64,000 nucleotides of DNA from Microbispora amethystogenes (lineage in GTDB: Bacteria; Actinomycetota; Actinomycetes; Streptosporangiales; Streptosporangiaceae). Position numbers and translations under genes: made by a program. Positions 8,408 to 17,377 of the stretch are shown here, piece by piece (the stretch's first letter is position 1; each line of letters starts with the position of its first letter). The notes below the pieces were generated by a model. It was not told where the DNA came from and ran no database searches. It saw only the letters and a program-made list of their open reading frames with translations. The stretch lies in assembly GCF_016863015.1 (NCBI RefSeq), contig NZ_BOOB01000014.1, forward strand, positions 186,001-250,000. The letters run 5' to 3'.

Positions 8408-9144
8408 CGCCCGCCCCCCGGCCCGAGGTACGCCTCGACGACGCGGGGGTCGGTGAGCACCTCGGCGGGGGCGCCCGTCACGATCACCTTGCCGCTGTCC
8501 AGCACGGCCATCCGTCCGGCCAGGGCCTCCAGCACCGACAGGACATGCTCGATGATCACCATCGTGGTGCCGGTGGCGTGTATCCCGGCCAGCAGCCGGA
8601 TCAGTGCCTCCTGGTCGGCGGGGTCCAGCCCGGCCGCGGGCTCGTCGAGCAGTAACAGGGAGGGCCCGCTCACCAGCGCGCAGGCGATCATCAGGCGCTT
8701 GCGGTCGATCAGCGACAACCCGTCGGCCGGCCGGTCCCAGTCGCCGCCCAGCTCCACCCGTTCCAGGGCCTCGGCGCAGCGAGCCCGGTCCCAGCGTGCC
8801 GTGCGCCCGGCGCCGCCGTAGGCGGATCCGACGCGTACGTTGTCCCGCACACTGAGCGACTCGAAGACCGCCTCGGTCTGGAAGGTGCGCTTGAGCCCGG
8901 CCTTGGCGATCCAGCGCGGCGAGCGGTTCTGCACCTCCTGCCCGTCAAAGATCACTTTTCCGGAGTCGGGCCGGATCGGGATGCCGGTCAGCAGGTTGAA
9001 CAGCGTGCTCTTGCCCGCGCCGTTGGGGCCGGCCAGGCCGAAGACCTCGCCGCGGCGCACCTCGATGGAGACCCTGTCCACGGCGAGCAGGCTGCCGAAG
9101 GACTTGGTCACCTCCTCGGCGGCCAGCAGCACGGGCGCGGTCAT
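8404..9144 (-). CDS. ABC transporter ATPase, LivG-like
   Basis: A 246-residue ATPase with Walker A GPNGAGKST (39-47) and Walker B LLLLDEP. The expected LSxGQ signature appears as LSLIDRK, an unusual sequence at a site that normally contacts the partner's ATP, so one of the two ATP sites may be degenerate. KRTFQTEAVFESLSVRDNVRVG is the LivG-type Q-loop region. The ATG at 9144 overlaps the preceding SDR stop by ATGA; the longer open frame upstream is not coding. Confidence 0.9.
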   Translation of the reverse strand: MTAPVLLAAEEVTKSFGSLLAVDRVSIEVRRGEVFGLAGPNGAGKSTLFNLLTGIPIRPDSGKVIFDGQEVQNRSPRWIAKAGLKRTFQTEAVFESLSVRDNVRVGSAYGGAGRTARWDRARCAEALERVELGGDWDRPADGLSLIDRKRLMIACALVSGPSLLLLDEPAAGLDPADQEALIRLLAGIHATGTTMVIIEHVLSVLEALAGRMAVLDSGKVIVTGAPAEVLTDPRVVEAYLGPGGGR

Positions 9145-9956
9145 GACGCCTCCGGTCCGCGCCAGTCGCCCTGGGCGAGGAACCCGCCGTCCACGGGCAT
9201 CAGCACGCCGGTGACGAACGACGCGGCCGGGGAGACGAGGAAGGTCACCACGGCGGCGATCTCGCCGGTCGAGCACTGGCGGGCGATCGGCTGGCGGGCG
9301 GCCGCCGCCTCCCGCTGCCGGAGCGCCTCCGCCGCGTCGCCGGGGCTCAGCAGGCTGCGCGAGTCGCCCATGTCGTTGTCGACGTAGCCCGGGAGCACGG
9401 CATTGACCCGGATGCCCATCGGGCCGCCCTCGACGGCGAGCTGCCTGGTCAGGTTGGAGATCGCGCCCTTCGACGCGGAGTAGGCGGGGAAGGCGGGCAG
9501 GCCGGTCACCCCGAAGATGGACGACAGGTTGACCACCGCGCCGTGGCCGCCCCGGGCCAGCAGCGGGAACGCGGCCCTGCTGCACAGAAACGTGCCGGTC
9601 ACGTTGACGTCCATCACCCGGCGCCACTCGGCGACCGGCACGCCGGTCACGCCGCCGCCGCTCTCGGCCACTCCGGCGTTGTTGACCAGGATGTCCAGCC
9701 CGCCCAGCTCCCGCTCGGCCCGGGCGACCAGCGCGGTCACCTCCTCCTCGGAGGAGACGTCGGCGCGCTGGAAGACGCAGCCGGGCCCGTCGCTCCCGCT
9801 CAGCTCGTGCGCTGTGCGCTCGCCGCGCCCGGCGTCCACGTCCGAGATCATCACCTGGGCGCCCTCGTCGAGCAGGCCGCGCGCGACGGCCGCGCCGATC
9901 CCGCCCGCGGCGCCGGTCACCAGGGCCCGCCGGCCCGCAAGAGTGCTCCTCGCCAT
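9141..9956 (-). CDS. Short-chain dehydrogenase/reductase (SDR)
   Basis: A 271-residue Rossmann-fold oxidoreductase. The cofactor motif is TGAAGGIG (residues 15-22), followed by DADAGRG-like acidic end of strand two (SDVDAGRGE, favouring NAD), the NNAG motif, and the catalytic Ser/Tyr/Lys set (NLSSIFG, YSASKGAISN). It lies inside the transporter operon, overlapping the LivG-like gene by ATGA, and probably oxidises or reduces an intermediate of the imported compound. A second, different SDR gene sits on the other side of the binding-protein gene. Confidence 0.9.
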   Translation of the reverse strand: MARSTLAGRRALVTGAAGGIGAAVARGLLDEGAQVMISDVDAGRGERTAHELSGSDGPGCVFQRADVSSEEEVTALVARAERELGGLDILVNNAGVAESGGGVTGVPVAEWRRVMDVNVTGTFLCSRAAFPLLARGGHGAVVNLSSIFGVTGLPAFPAYSASKGAISNLTRQLAVEGGPMGIRVNAVLPGYVDNDMGDSRSLLSPGDAAEALRQREAAAARQPIARQCSTGEIAAVVTFLVSPAASFVTGVLMPVDGGFLAQGDWRGPEAS

Positions 9957-9969
9957 CCGCGATATCCCC

Positions 9970-11616
9970 TCAGTCCGTTGGAAGTGATGCTGTGCCGTCG
10001 TGGCAGACGCCCACGCCGTGGGGCTTCATGCGATCGACGCCGGGCGTCCAGCCCGTCCCGTCGCGGCGCGCGATGCCGTTGGGGCGGGCGAAATGCCAGG
10101 TGGTGGGCTCCTCGGCGACGACGTGCACGTCGTGTCCGGCCGCCGCCAGGTCGGCGGCGGCCCGCTCCTCGCGGCGATCCAGCCAGACCCGCGTGCCCTC
10201 TGCGTGCAGCCGGGGGGCGTCCACCGCGTCCTGCAGGGTGGCGCCGTCGCGCCAGCGGGCGATGATCTGGGCGACGGCGGAGATGATCCGCCGTCCGCCC
10301 GAGGCGCCGAGCACCGCCTCGCCGCCGGGGCCGGTCACGATGACGGGGCTGACCGCGCTGAGCCCGGCGGCCCCGGGGGCGATGCTGGTCACGCGGCCGG
10401 GGCGCGGGTCGAAGTACATCATCCCGTCGTTGAGCACGACGCCGGTCTCCGGCTCCACCATCCGAGAGCCGAACAGGTCGAGCACCGTCTGGGTGAGCGA
10501 GACCGTCATGCCGCGGCCGTCCACCGCCGACAGGTGCGAGGTGCAGCCGGCCCTGGCGGGGCCCGCGAGCGGCCGCCGCGCGGTGCCGCGCCCGGCGGTC
10601 CACTCCGCGACGACCTCCTCGGCGTGCTCGGCGCCGGCCAGGCGCGCCCACGCCGGATCCTCCTCCCCGGTGCCCACCTCGCGCAGCCGGTCGTCGAAGG
10701 CGCGGGACAGGGCGCGCGCCCACAGGCGGGGGCCCCGGTCCAGGCCGGCCCGGCCCGCCGCCTCGACGATCTGCAGCGCCTCGGCGACGCTCACCACACC
10801 GGTGGCGAGCGGCCCGTACATGCGCAGCGGGCCGACCGCCACCGGCTCGATCTCGGCCTCGGCGGCCTCGTAGCCGGCCAGGTCCTCCTCCCGCAGCGCG
10901 CCGCCCGCCGCGCCGGTGAACGCGGCGATCGCCCGCCCGGCCCGGCCCCGGTAGAACGCCTCGGAGCCGCCCGCGGCGATGTCGCGCAGGGTCGCGGCCA
11001 GGCGGGGCTGGACCAGCGGGTCGCCCGGCCCCTGCGACGGGCCGCGCAACGGCAGCCCGCCGGGCAGGAACAGCGCCGCACTGTCCGGGTACGCCCGCAG
11101 TGCGCGGGCCTCGGCGCAGATCGCCGAGGAGGCGAACCAGTTGGTCTCGTGGCCCTCCTCGGCCAGTTCGATCGCGGGGGCCAGCACCTCGGCCAGCGGC
11201 AGCCGTCCGAAGCGGGCGTGCGCCCGGCACAGCGCGGCGACCGCTCCCGGTGTGCCCACCGACAGCGGCCCGGCGATGTTGGCCCCGCCGCGCACGGCCG
11301 GCCAGCCGTACAGGCCGGCCGTGTCCGCGCCGGCCGCGAGCGGGAACATGTCCGCCCTGGCCAGGCCGGGCGCCCGGATGGGACCGCAGACGGTGGTGGC
11401 GGTGCGCGCGCCCGGCTCGCGCACCACCAGCCAGGCGCCGCCGCCGATCCCGCTCATGAACGGCTCGACCACGCCGATCGCGAAGGCGGTGGCGACGGCG
11501 GCGTCCACGGCGCTGCCGCCGGCCCGCAGCATCAGGGCACCGGCGTGGGCCGCCCGCGGGTCGGGAGCGGTGACCATGCCGCCGGACGCGGCGCCCCGGT
11601 CAGCCACGCCAGGCAT
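9970..11616 (-). CDS. Gamma-glutamyltransferase-family enzyme (Ntn hydrolase)
   Basis: A 548-residue protein. Family landmarks are GMVTAPDPRAAHAGALMLRA, FMSGIGGGAWLVV, GPLSVGTPGAVAAL and the predicted nucleophile Thr359 in CTSHLSAVD, which would become the N-terminus of the small subunit after self-cleavage. VLNDGMMYFDPRPG and GGRRIISAV complete the active site. No signal peptide is visible, so it appears cytoplasmic, unlike the classic periplasmic enzymes. Members cleave gamma-glutamyl amides or act as cephalosporin-type acylases. A glutamine-synthetase-like ligase 3 kb away makes a gamma-glutamylated intermediate an attractive idea. The start overlaps the deacetylase gene by 17 bases. Confidence 0.88.
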   Translation of the reverse strand: MPGVADRGAASGGMVTAPDPRAAHAGALMLRAGGSAVDAAVATAFAIGVVEPFMSGIGGGAWLVVREPGARTATTVCGPIRAPGLARADMFPLAAGADTAGLYGWPAVRGGANIAGPLSVGTPGAVAALCRAHARFGRLPLAEVLAPAIELAEEGHETNWFASSAICAEARALRAYPDSAALFLPGGLPLRGPSQGPGDPLVQPRLAATLRDIAAGGSEAFYRGRAGRAIAAFTGAAGGALREEDLAGYEAAEAEIEPVAVGPLRMYGPLATGVVSVAEALQIVEAAGRAGLDRGPRLWARALSRAFDDRLREVGTGEEDPAWARLAGAEHAEEVVAEWTAGRGTARRPLAGPARAGCTSHLSAVDGRGMTVSLTQTVLDLFGSRMVEPETGVVLNDGMMYFDPRPGRVTSIAPGAAGLSAVSPVIVTGPGGEAVLGASGGRRIISAVAQIIARWRDGATLQDAVDAPRLHAEGTRVWLDRREERAAADLAAAGHDVHVVAEEPTTWHFARPNGIARRDGTGWTPGVDRMKPHGVGVCHDGTASLPTD

Positions 11617-12445
11617 CGGCGATCTCGCTGAGGGTCGCGAACCACACGTCGCCCGCCTCCAGCATCCGCTCGATCAGCCCTTCCAGGACCAGCAGATGGT
11701 GCGAGCGGCCGATCGTCTGCGGGTGCATGGTGAGCACGTACACCGCGCCCGGCACCCGTTCGTGGGCGTACTGGAAGATGGTGTGCCAGCGGTCCTCCAT
11801 GTCGCGGTGCGGTCCGAGCGCCGAGACACCCGCGACGTACTCCACCGACGGCCAGTCGTCGAGGTACCACGAGACCGGGATCTCGATGATCCGGCTCTCG
11901 GGGCCGAACTCGTTGGCCGACTCGTAGTTGAGGGTGACCCGGCGTGGCCGGTACAGCTCGAACTCCCGGCCCATCAGGGAGCTGTCCCAGTCGAAGCCGA
12001 ACTCCTCCAGCAGGTCCAGGGTGGTCTCGGAGAAGTCCCACGCGGGGGAGCGATACCCGCGCGGGCGGCGGCCCACGATGCGCTCGTGCTGGCCGAGCGC
12101 CACCTCCATCAGCCGCCGCTCCTCGTCCGGCCCGAGGCTCGGCACCACCTCGTGGTAGCAGCCGTGCGCGGCGATCTCGTGCCCCGAGGCGAGTATCTGC
12201 TCGATGCGGTGCGGGAAGGTCACCAGGTCGTGGCCGGGGGTGGCCCAGGTGGCCGGCAGGTCGTGGCGGCCCAGCAGTTCCAGCAGGCGGGGCACGCCCT
12301 GCTCGGCGCCGAAGTCGCCGCGTGACAGGTAGGACGGTGAGGTGCGGCCCACCGTGCCCATCCAGGGCGAGTGCGCGTCGAAGTCGAAGGTCAGCGCCAC
12401 CGCCATCCGCTTGCCCGGCGGCAGCGTCAGAAGGCTGTCGGTCAT
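11600..12445 (-). CDS. CE4 polysaccharide-deacetylase-like hydrolase (HpPgdA/PuuE type)
   Basis: A 281-residue NodB-homology protein. Motif 1 is TFDFD (19-23), the metal-binding H-x3-H is HGCYH (94-98), motif 3 is RGYRSPAWD, and LTMHPQTIGR carries the late His. No signal peptide is present, which points to a cytoplasmic small-molecule amidase like the PuuE allantoinase or HpPgdA-like group rather than a cell-wall enzyme. The start at 12445 has a GGGAGGGA ribosome site nine bases upstream; the GTG at 12478 lacks one. It lies between the binding-protein and gamma-glutamyltransferase genes, so it likely acts on the transported compound. Confidence 0.85.
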   Translation of the reverse strand: MTDSLLTLPPGKRMAVALTFDFDAHSPWMGTVGRTSPSYLSRGDFGAEQGVPRLLELLGRHDLPATWATPGHDLVTFPHRIEQILASGHEIAAHGCYHEVVPSLGPDEERRLMEVALGQHERIVGRRPRGYRSPAWDFSETTLDLLEEFGFDWDSSLMGREFELYRPRRVTLNYESANEFGPESRIIEIPVSWYLDDWPSVEYVAGVSALGPHRDMEDRWHTIFQYAHERVPGAVYVLTMHPQTIGRSHHLLVLEGLIERMLEAGDVWFATLSEIADAWRG

Positions 12446-12465
12446 GTTCGCGTCCCTCCCGCCGG

Positions 12466-13767
12466 TCACTTCATCCACGGCGGCAGCCGGAAGGTACCGG
12501 TCTTGTACTTCTCCGGAGCGATCAGGACCTTCTTCTCGTCCTGGAACTGGAAGGACTGCAGCGGGACGAAGTCATCGCCCTGCTTCGCCAGGTGGGTGGC
12601 GGGGTCGAAGGCGATCCGGCCGTTGGCCTGCTCGGTGTCGCTCGCGCCGATCGCGGCGCCGACCGCCTTGGCGTCGTCGGGGTCGCCGACCTTCGCGAGC
12701 GCCTCGGCGTAGATCATGATCTCGGAGTAGGTGAGCACGCCCTGCGGGTCGACCTCCTCGGTGCCGTACGACGCCTTCCAGTCCTTCTTGAGCTGCTCGG
12801 ACGGCGCGTAGTTCGGCGAGGGCACGAGCCCGGCCAGGTTGTTGAAGAGCACGCCGTCGGCCTGCTGCTTGGTCAGCTCGAAGAACTGGGGCTGGTTGGG
12901 GCCGTACTGCAGGAAGACCAGCGACTTGGTGGGATTCTGCAGGAACTGCCGCATGAAGCCGGCCTCGTTGGCGACCTGGTAGTCGGTGTTGACGATGAAG
13001 TCGGGGTCCGCTGAGCGGATCTTGCCGATCACCGTGCCCCAGTCGTTGACCGCGCCGAAGGGCACCTTCTCCTGCCCGGCGATCTTCCAGCCCTTGCTCT
13101 CGAAGGTCTTGACCAGGCCGTCGGCGATGCTCTCGCTGTAGGGGTTGTCGGAGCGGACCAGGAACACGGTCTTGGAGCGCGGCTTCCACAGGCCCTGATC
13201 GGCCCAGGACTCGGCCAGGGTCACCGGTTCGACGCCGTAGGCGTCGTAGTTGGGGGTGACCGACCAGACGGTGGGGTACTTGGCGGGGTCCTTCTCGATG
13301 ATGGTCTGGGTCTGGGCGGTGTTGCCGCCGATCAGGTAGATCTTCTCGGCCGCGGCGAACTCGTCGATCTCGAAGTTGGAGGTGGAGGCGTACCCCGTGA
13401 CGACGGCCTTGACCGACTCGTCGTCCACCAGGGTCTGCACGCCCTTGGTGACCGCGTCGTTCGACTGGCCCTGGACGTCGACGCTCTTGAGCTTGAAGGT
13501 GTACCCCGCGACGCCGCCGCGCTCGTTGAGCTGCTTGATCGCCAGTTCGGCGCCCTGCTGCATGCCCTTGCCGTCGGAGGCGGAGCCGCCGGTCAGGGGG
13601 GCCAGCAGGCCGATCTGGATCTCCCCGCCGCCGGCTTTCCCCGTGGACTCGCCCTCGGACGCCGGGGCGGTGGAGGAACAGGCGGTCATCGTGGCGAGGG
13701 CGCCCGCGGTCAGCAGTGCTGCCGCGGCCCGGACGGGTGGGATGCGAAGGAAGGAAGGACGGGCCAC
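12466..13767 (-). CDS. ABC transporter solute-binding lipoprotein (LivJ/LivK-type)
   Basis: A 433-residue extracytoplasmic binding protein. The N-terminus has a charged start, a hydrophobic stretch (AAAALLTAGALA) and a lipobox ending in TMTAC, so Cys29 should be lipidated. The mature part starts IQIGLLAPLTGGSASDGKGM, the ANF-receptor/Peripla_BP_6 fold used by HAAT importers. It is the first gene of the minus-strand operon running to the RpiR regulator. The GTG start at 13767 is preceded by AGAGAGG. The ligand cannot be read from sequence. Confidence 0.92.
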   Translation of the reverse strand: MARPSFLRIPPVRAAAALLTAGALATMTACSSTAPASEGESTGKAGGGEIQIGLLAPLTGGSASDGKGMQQGAELAIKQLNERGGVAGYTFKLKSVDVQGQSNDAVTKGVQTLVDDESVKAVVTGYASTSNFEIDEFAAAEKIYLIGGNTAQTQTIIEKDPAKYPTVWSVTPNYDAYGVEPVTLAESWADQGLWKPRSKTVFLVRSDNPYSESIADGLVKTFESKGWKIAGQEKVPFGAVNDWGTVIGKIRSADPDFIVNTDYQVANEAGFMRQFLQNPTKSLVFLQYGPNQPQFFELTKQQADGVLFNNLAGLVPSPNYAPSEQLKKDWKASYGTEEVDPQGVLTYSEIMIYAEALAKVGDPDDAKAVGAAIGASDTEQANGRIAFDPATHLAKQGDDFVPLQSFQFQDEKKVLIAPEKYKTGTFRLPPWMK

Positions 13768-13987
13768 GGGGAACCTCTCTGCGTGATCAGGGCTGAGTTG
13801 ATCGGAAGCCGGCCGGACGGAGGAGGGGCCGGACCGCGTACGGGACGACTACTTGTCTGTTTTGCACCGTTCCGTCACTTCGGGCAATTGAAATGTATGT
13901 TGCATCTATGGTTGAAGGCTATGTTTGTAAAAAATCTGTTACTCCTCTGGCATGGACCGGTAGGTCTGTGACCTCCTGCGACGGGTC
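13768..13987. promoter_or_regulatory. Promoter region of the transporter operon with an ATTGAAATG motif
   Basis: This 220-base gap between the binding-protein start and the downstream end of a minus-strand SDR gene is clearly AT-richer than its surroundings (about 13840-13975). It contains ATTGAAATG at 13887-13895. The same nonamer occurs, in the opposite orientation, ahead of the glutamine-synthetase-like gene (14860-14868). I propose it as a half-site for the local RpiR protein; this is inference. Confidence 0.4.
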
Positions 13988-14767
13988 TCAGCTCGGCGGC
14001 AGGGGAGTGCCGGCCAGGAATCCGCCGTCCACGTCCAGGACGCTCCCCGTGATGAAGGAGGAGCCGGGATCGGCCAGGAACAGGCAGGCTCGCGCGACCT
14101 CCGCGGGGGTGCCCATGCGGTGCACCGGTTGCCCGGCGACGAGCGTCGCGATGTACTCCGGGGCGAGCGCCGCGGTCGCCGGTACCTCGATCAGGCCGGG
14201 CGCGACGGCGTTGACCGTGGTGCCCGACGGCGCCAGCTCCAGCGCGAGGACCTTCACCAGCATCTCCAGGCCGGCCTTCGAGGCGCAGTAGTGCGCGGCC
14301 CCCACGCGCGCCGACCTGGCCGCTCCGGAGGAGATCGCGATGATCCTGCGCCCGGCCCCCGTGGCACCCGGCGTTCGGGCGAACTCGCGCGCCGCGAGCA
14401 TCACGCCGCGGACGTTCACCGCGAACACCTCGTCCCACTCGGCCGGATCCATCTCCGGCAGGGGAGTGTTCGGGTAGACGCCGGCGCAGGCGACGAGGGT
14501 GTCCAGACCGCCGTGCCGGGCCGCCGCCTCCGCGGTCGCGGCCGCCACCGACGCCGGGTCGCGCACGTCCATCCGCACCCAGCTCACACCGGACAGCCCG
14601 GCGGCCGTCTCCGCCGCCCGGGCCTCGTCGACGTCGGCGATGACGACCTTCGAGCCCGCTTCCCGGAAGGCCGCGGCGACGCCTCTGCCGATGCCCTGGG
14701 CGCCGCCCGTGACCAGCGTCACGGTGCTGGCCGGCTCTCCGCCGGGCGGTGCCGTGCTGTTGGCCAT
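13988..14767 (-). CDS. Short-chain dehydrogenase/reductase (SDR)
   Basis: A 259-residue SDR with TGGAQGIG cofactor motif, DVDEAR after strand two (NAD preference), ACAGVYPN in place of the usual NNAG, and the catalytic ISSGAAR and YCASKAG. The start at 14767 (MANST) has AGGGAGG six bases upstream; a GTG further up at 14803 is weaker. It stands between two divergently used promoter regions of the catabolic locus and probably handles another redox step on the same compound. Confidence 0.88.
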   Translation of the reverse strand: MANSTAPPGGEPASTVTLVTGGAQGIGRGVAAAFREAGSKVVIADVDEARAAETAAGLSGVSWVRMDVRDPASVAAATAEAAARHGGLDTLVACAGVYPNTPLPEMDPAEWDEVFAVNVRGVMLAAREFARTPGATGAGRRIIAISSGAARSARVGAAHYCASKAGLEMLVKVLALELAPSGTTVNAVAPGLIEVPATAALAPEYIATLVAGQPVHRMGTPAEVARACLFLADPGSSFITGSVLDVDGGFLAGTPLPPS

Positions 14768-14854
14768 GAAACGCCTCCCTGCCTGAGACGGCGCCGTCGC
14801 CACCCGCGTGACCTGGGCTTATTCCGTCAGGCCTGGCAGGCTACACGCAGAATA

Positions 14855-14905
14855 AATTTCATTTCAATCCCTTGACTCAACTTCTGAACCATATGTTTCA
14901 CTAGG
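14855..14905 (+). promoter_or_regulatory. Promoter/operator region ahead of the ligase genes
   Basis: An AT-rich patch lies just upstream of the glutamine-synthetase-like gene. It holds CATTTCAAT at 14860-14868, the reverse complement of the ATTGAAATG found in the transporter promoter, and a TTGACT hexamer at 14872-14877 that could be a -35 box. I do not see a convincing -10 at the right spacing. The shared nonamer suggests common control of the two divergent halves of the locus. Confidence 0.4.
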
Positions 14906-14949
14906 TCGGCCGGGACGCGACGGCCGGCCCGGCATGGAGAGGAGAGCCG

Positions 14950-16239
14950 ATGACGACCGGGACCGCTTTCGTGGCGACCTGCGACCTCGCGGCCCAGGTG
15001 CGAGGCCGGGCGATCCCGGTGGCACGGCTGGCGCGGACGTTGGCGACGGGGGTGGGCTGGGTGCCCGCCGACCTGGCGTTGACCTGTTTCGGCCACCTCG
15101 CCGACGACAACCCGTTCGGCTCGACCGGCGACCTGCGCCTGCTGCCGGACCCGGCCGCCGGCGTGGACATCCCCGCCGACGGTGACGTGCCCGGCATGCG
15201 CCTGCACCTGGCCAACCAGACAGGCATGGACGGCGCCCCCTGGCCGGGCTGCCCCCGCGGGTTCCTCACCGCCGCCCTGCGGGACCTGCGCGAGAGCACA
15301 GGCCTCGAGATCCGCGCGGCCTTCGAGCACGAGTTCATGCTCGACGGGCCCGACGACGAGGCGCCGTTCTCCTTCCAGCGGCTGCGCGCGGCCGAGCCGT
15401 TCGGCACCGACCTGGTCGCCCTGCTGGAGAGCGCCGGCCTGGAGCCGGAATGCTGGCTGCCGGAGTACGGCCCCGGCCAGTTCGAGATCACCTTGCGCCC
15501 GGCCTCCGCCCTGGTCGCCGCCGACCGCGCCGTCGTGCTGCGCGAACTGGTCCGCGACCTGGCGCGGCGGCGCGGACGTCACGCCACCTTCGTCCCGATG
15601 GCCGACCCCGGCGGCGTCGGCAACGGCGTCCACGTGCACTTCTCGCTGTGCGACCAGGACGGCACCCCGGTGATGTACGACGCCGCCGCCCCCGGCCGCC
15701 TCTCCGCCGTCGCCGCGAAGTTCGCGGCCGGCGTCCTGCGCCACGCCGCCGCGCTCGTGGCGGTCACCGCGCCCAACCCCGTGTCCTACCTGCGCCTCAC
15801 CCCGCACCGGTGGAGCGCGGGCGGGGTGTTCCTGGCCGAGCGCAACCGCGAGGCGCTGCTGCGGATCACGCCCACGGTCGAGATCGGCGGAGCCCGCCCG
15901 GCCCCGCAGCTTCACCTGGAGTATCGTGCCGCCGACGCCACGGCCAACCCCTGGCTGGTGCTCGGCGTCCTGGTCCGCGCCGGGCTGGCCGGGCTGGCCG
16001 AGGACGAGCCCGCCCGAGTCTGGCCGGAAAGCGCCACGGAGGCCGACCTCGCCGGCGAGCCCGCGCTGCCGGCCTCGCTGACGCGGGCGCTGGCCGCGCT
16101 TGAGAAGGACGAGGTGGCCCGGGGCTGGTTCCCGCCCGAGCTTCTCGAGGCCTTCCTGGCCGTGCGGCGCGCGGAACTGGCCGAGGTCGCCGAGCTTTCC
16201 CCCGCCGAACTCTGCCGTAAGGTCGCCGATGTCTACTGA
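14950..16239 (+). CDS. Glutamine-synthetase-like gamma-glutamyl ligase (FluG C-terminal type)
   Basis: A 429-residue GS-fold protein. Metal and ATP motifs are visible: AAFEHEFML (ExE), GNGVHVHFSL, LRLTPHRWSAGG, and LEYRAADATANPWL (RxxDxxANP-like). It is shorter than housekeeping GlnA (~470) and lacks the tyrosine adenylylation tail, so it is more like the GS-like enzymes that join glutamate to amines or the C-terminal half of FluG. The next gene overlaps it by 11 bases and encodes the counterpart of the FluG N-terminal half. A GGAGAGGAG ribosome site precedes the ATG. Confidence 0.85.
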   Translation: MTTGTAFVATCDLAAQVRGRAIPVARLARTLATGVGWVPADLALTCFGHLADDNPFGSTGDLRLLPDPAAGVDIPADGDVPGMRLHLANQTGMDGAPWPGCPRGFLTAALRDLRESTGLEIRAAFEHEFMLDGPDDEAPFSFQRLRAAEPFGTDLVALLESAGLEPECWLPEYGPGQFEITLRPASALVAADRAVVLRELVRDLARRRGRHATFVPMADPGGVGNGVHVHFSLCDQDGTPVMYDAAAPGRLSAVAAKFAAGVLRHAAALVAVTAPNPVSYLRLTPHRWSAGGVFLAERNREALLRITPTVEIGGARPAPQLHLEYRAADATANPWLVLGVLVRAGLAGLAEDEPARVWPESATEADLAGEPALPASLTRALAALEKDEVARGWFPPELLEAFLAVRRAELAEVAELSPAELCRKVADVY

Positions 16240-17377
16240 GCCCCGCCTGGAGGACGTGGTCGCCGCGCTGCCGCTGGTCGACCACCACGTGCACGGCGCC
16301 TCCGCCGCCGACCTCGACCGGCCCGCCTTCGAGACGCTGGTCACCGAGTCCGACCGGCTGATTCCGCCGTTCATGACGCAGTTCGACTCCCAGATCGGCT
16401 TCGCGATCCGCCGCTGGTGCGCCCCCGTACTCGGGCTGAGCGCGCACGCCTCGCCCGAGGACTACCTCGCCCGCCGCGCCGAGCTGGGCGCGGCCGAGGT
16501 CAACCGGCGGCTGCTGCGGGGCAGCGGCATCGGCCGCTTCCTGGTCGAGACCGGCTACCGCGGGGAGGACGTGCTGGGCGTCGCGGGCATGGCCGAGGCG
16601 TCGGACCGCCCGGCCGCCGAGATCGTGCGGATCGAGCGCGTGCTCGAAGAGGTCGCCGCCACGGGGGTGAGCGCCGCCGAACTGCCCGGTCGGTTCCGTG
16701 AGGAACTGGCCGCCCGCTGCGCGGGCGCGGTGGGGTTGAAGAGCATCGTCGCCTACCGGTACGGCTTCGCCTTCGACCCCGAGCCGCCCTCGGAGCGCGA
16801 GGTCGTGGACGCCGCCGGACGCTGGCTCGCCACCGCACCCGAGAACGGCCCGCGGGTGGAGGACCCCGTACTGCTGCGCTTCGGTCTGTGGACCGGCGTG
16901 GCCCAGGGGCTGCCGCTGCAGCTGCACGCCGGCTACGGCGACCCGGACGTCGAGCTGCATCTGTGCGACCCGTTGCTGCTGACCCGCTGGCTGAAGCTGG
17001 TCGAGCCGCACGGCGTGGACGTGCTCCTGCTGCACTGCTACCCCTACCACCGCAACGCGGGCTACCTCGCCCAGGTGTTCCCGCACGTCTACTTCGACGT
17101 CGGGCTCGCGGTGAACTACACCGGCAGCCGCTCCGGCGCCGTGATAGCCGAGTCGCTGGAGCTCGCCCCCTTCGCCAAGATCCTCTTCTCCTCCGACGCG
17201 TGGGGGCCGGCCGAGCTGCACTACCTGGGCGCGCACCTGTTCCGCCGTGGCCTGTGCGAGGCGTTGCGGAGCTGGGTGGACGCCGGGCAGTGGACCGAGC
17301 CGGACGCGATCAGGGTCGCCACCATGATCGGTGCCACGAACGCGTCGCGCGTCTACGGGCTGGAGACCGCAGAGTGA
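16229..17377 (+). CDS. Amidohydrolase-family metal hydrolase (FluG N-terminal type)
   Basis: A 382-residue TIM-barrel hydrolase. Metal ligands are in VDHHVHG, LQLHAGYGDPD, LLHCYPYHRNAG and FSSDAWGPAE; the last two strings resemble the nodulin-6/FluG N-terminal domain. The ATG at 16229 lies inside the end of the GS-like gene, giving tight coupling. In fungi and plants FluG fuses this domain to a GS domain; here the two are separate genes. The reaction is not known; hydrolysis of an amide or gamma-glutamyl adduct is plausible. Confidence 0.85.
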   Translation: MSTEPRLEDVVAALPLVDHHVHGASAADLDRPAFETLVTESDRLIPPFMTQFDSQIGFAIRRWCAPVLGLSAHASPEDYLARRAELGAAEVNRRLLRGSGIGRFLVETGYRGEDVLGVAGMAEASDRPAAEIVRIERVLEEVAATGVSAAELPGRFREELAARCAGAVGLKSIVAYRYGFAFDPEPPSEREVVDAAGRWLATAPENGPRVEDPVLLRFGLWTGVAQGLPLQLHAGYGDPDVELHLCDPLLLTRWLKLVEPHGVDVLLLHCYPYHRNAGYLAQVFPHVYFDVGLAVNYTGSRSGAVIAESLELAPFAKILFSSDAWGPAELHYLGAHLFRRGLCEALRSWVDAGQWTEPDAIRVATMIGATNASRVYGLETAE

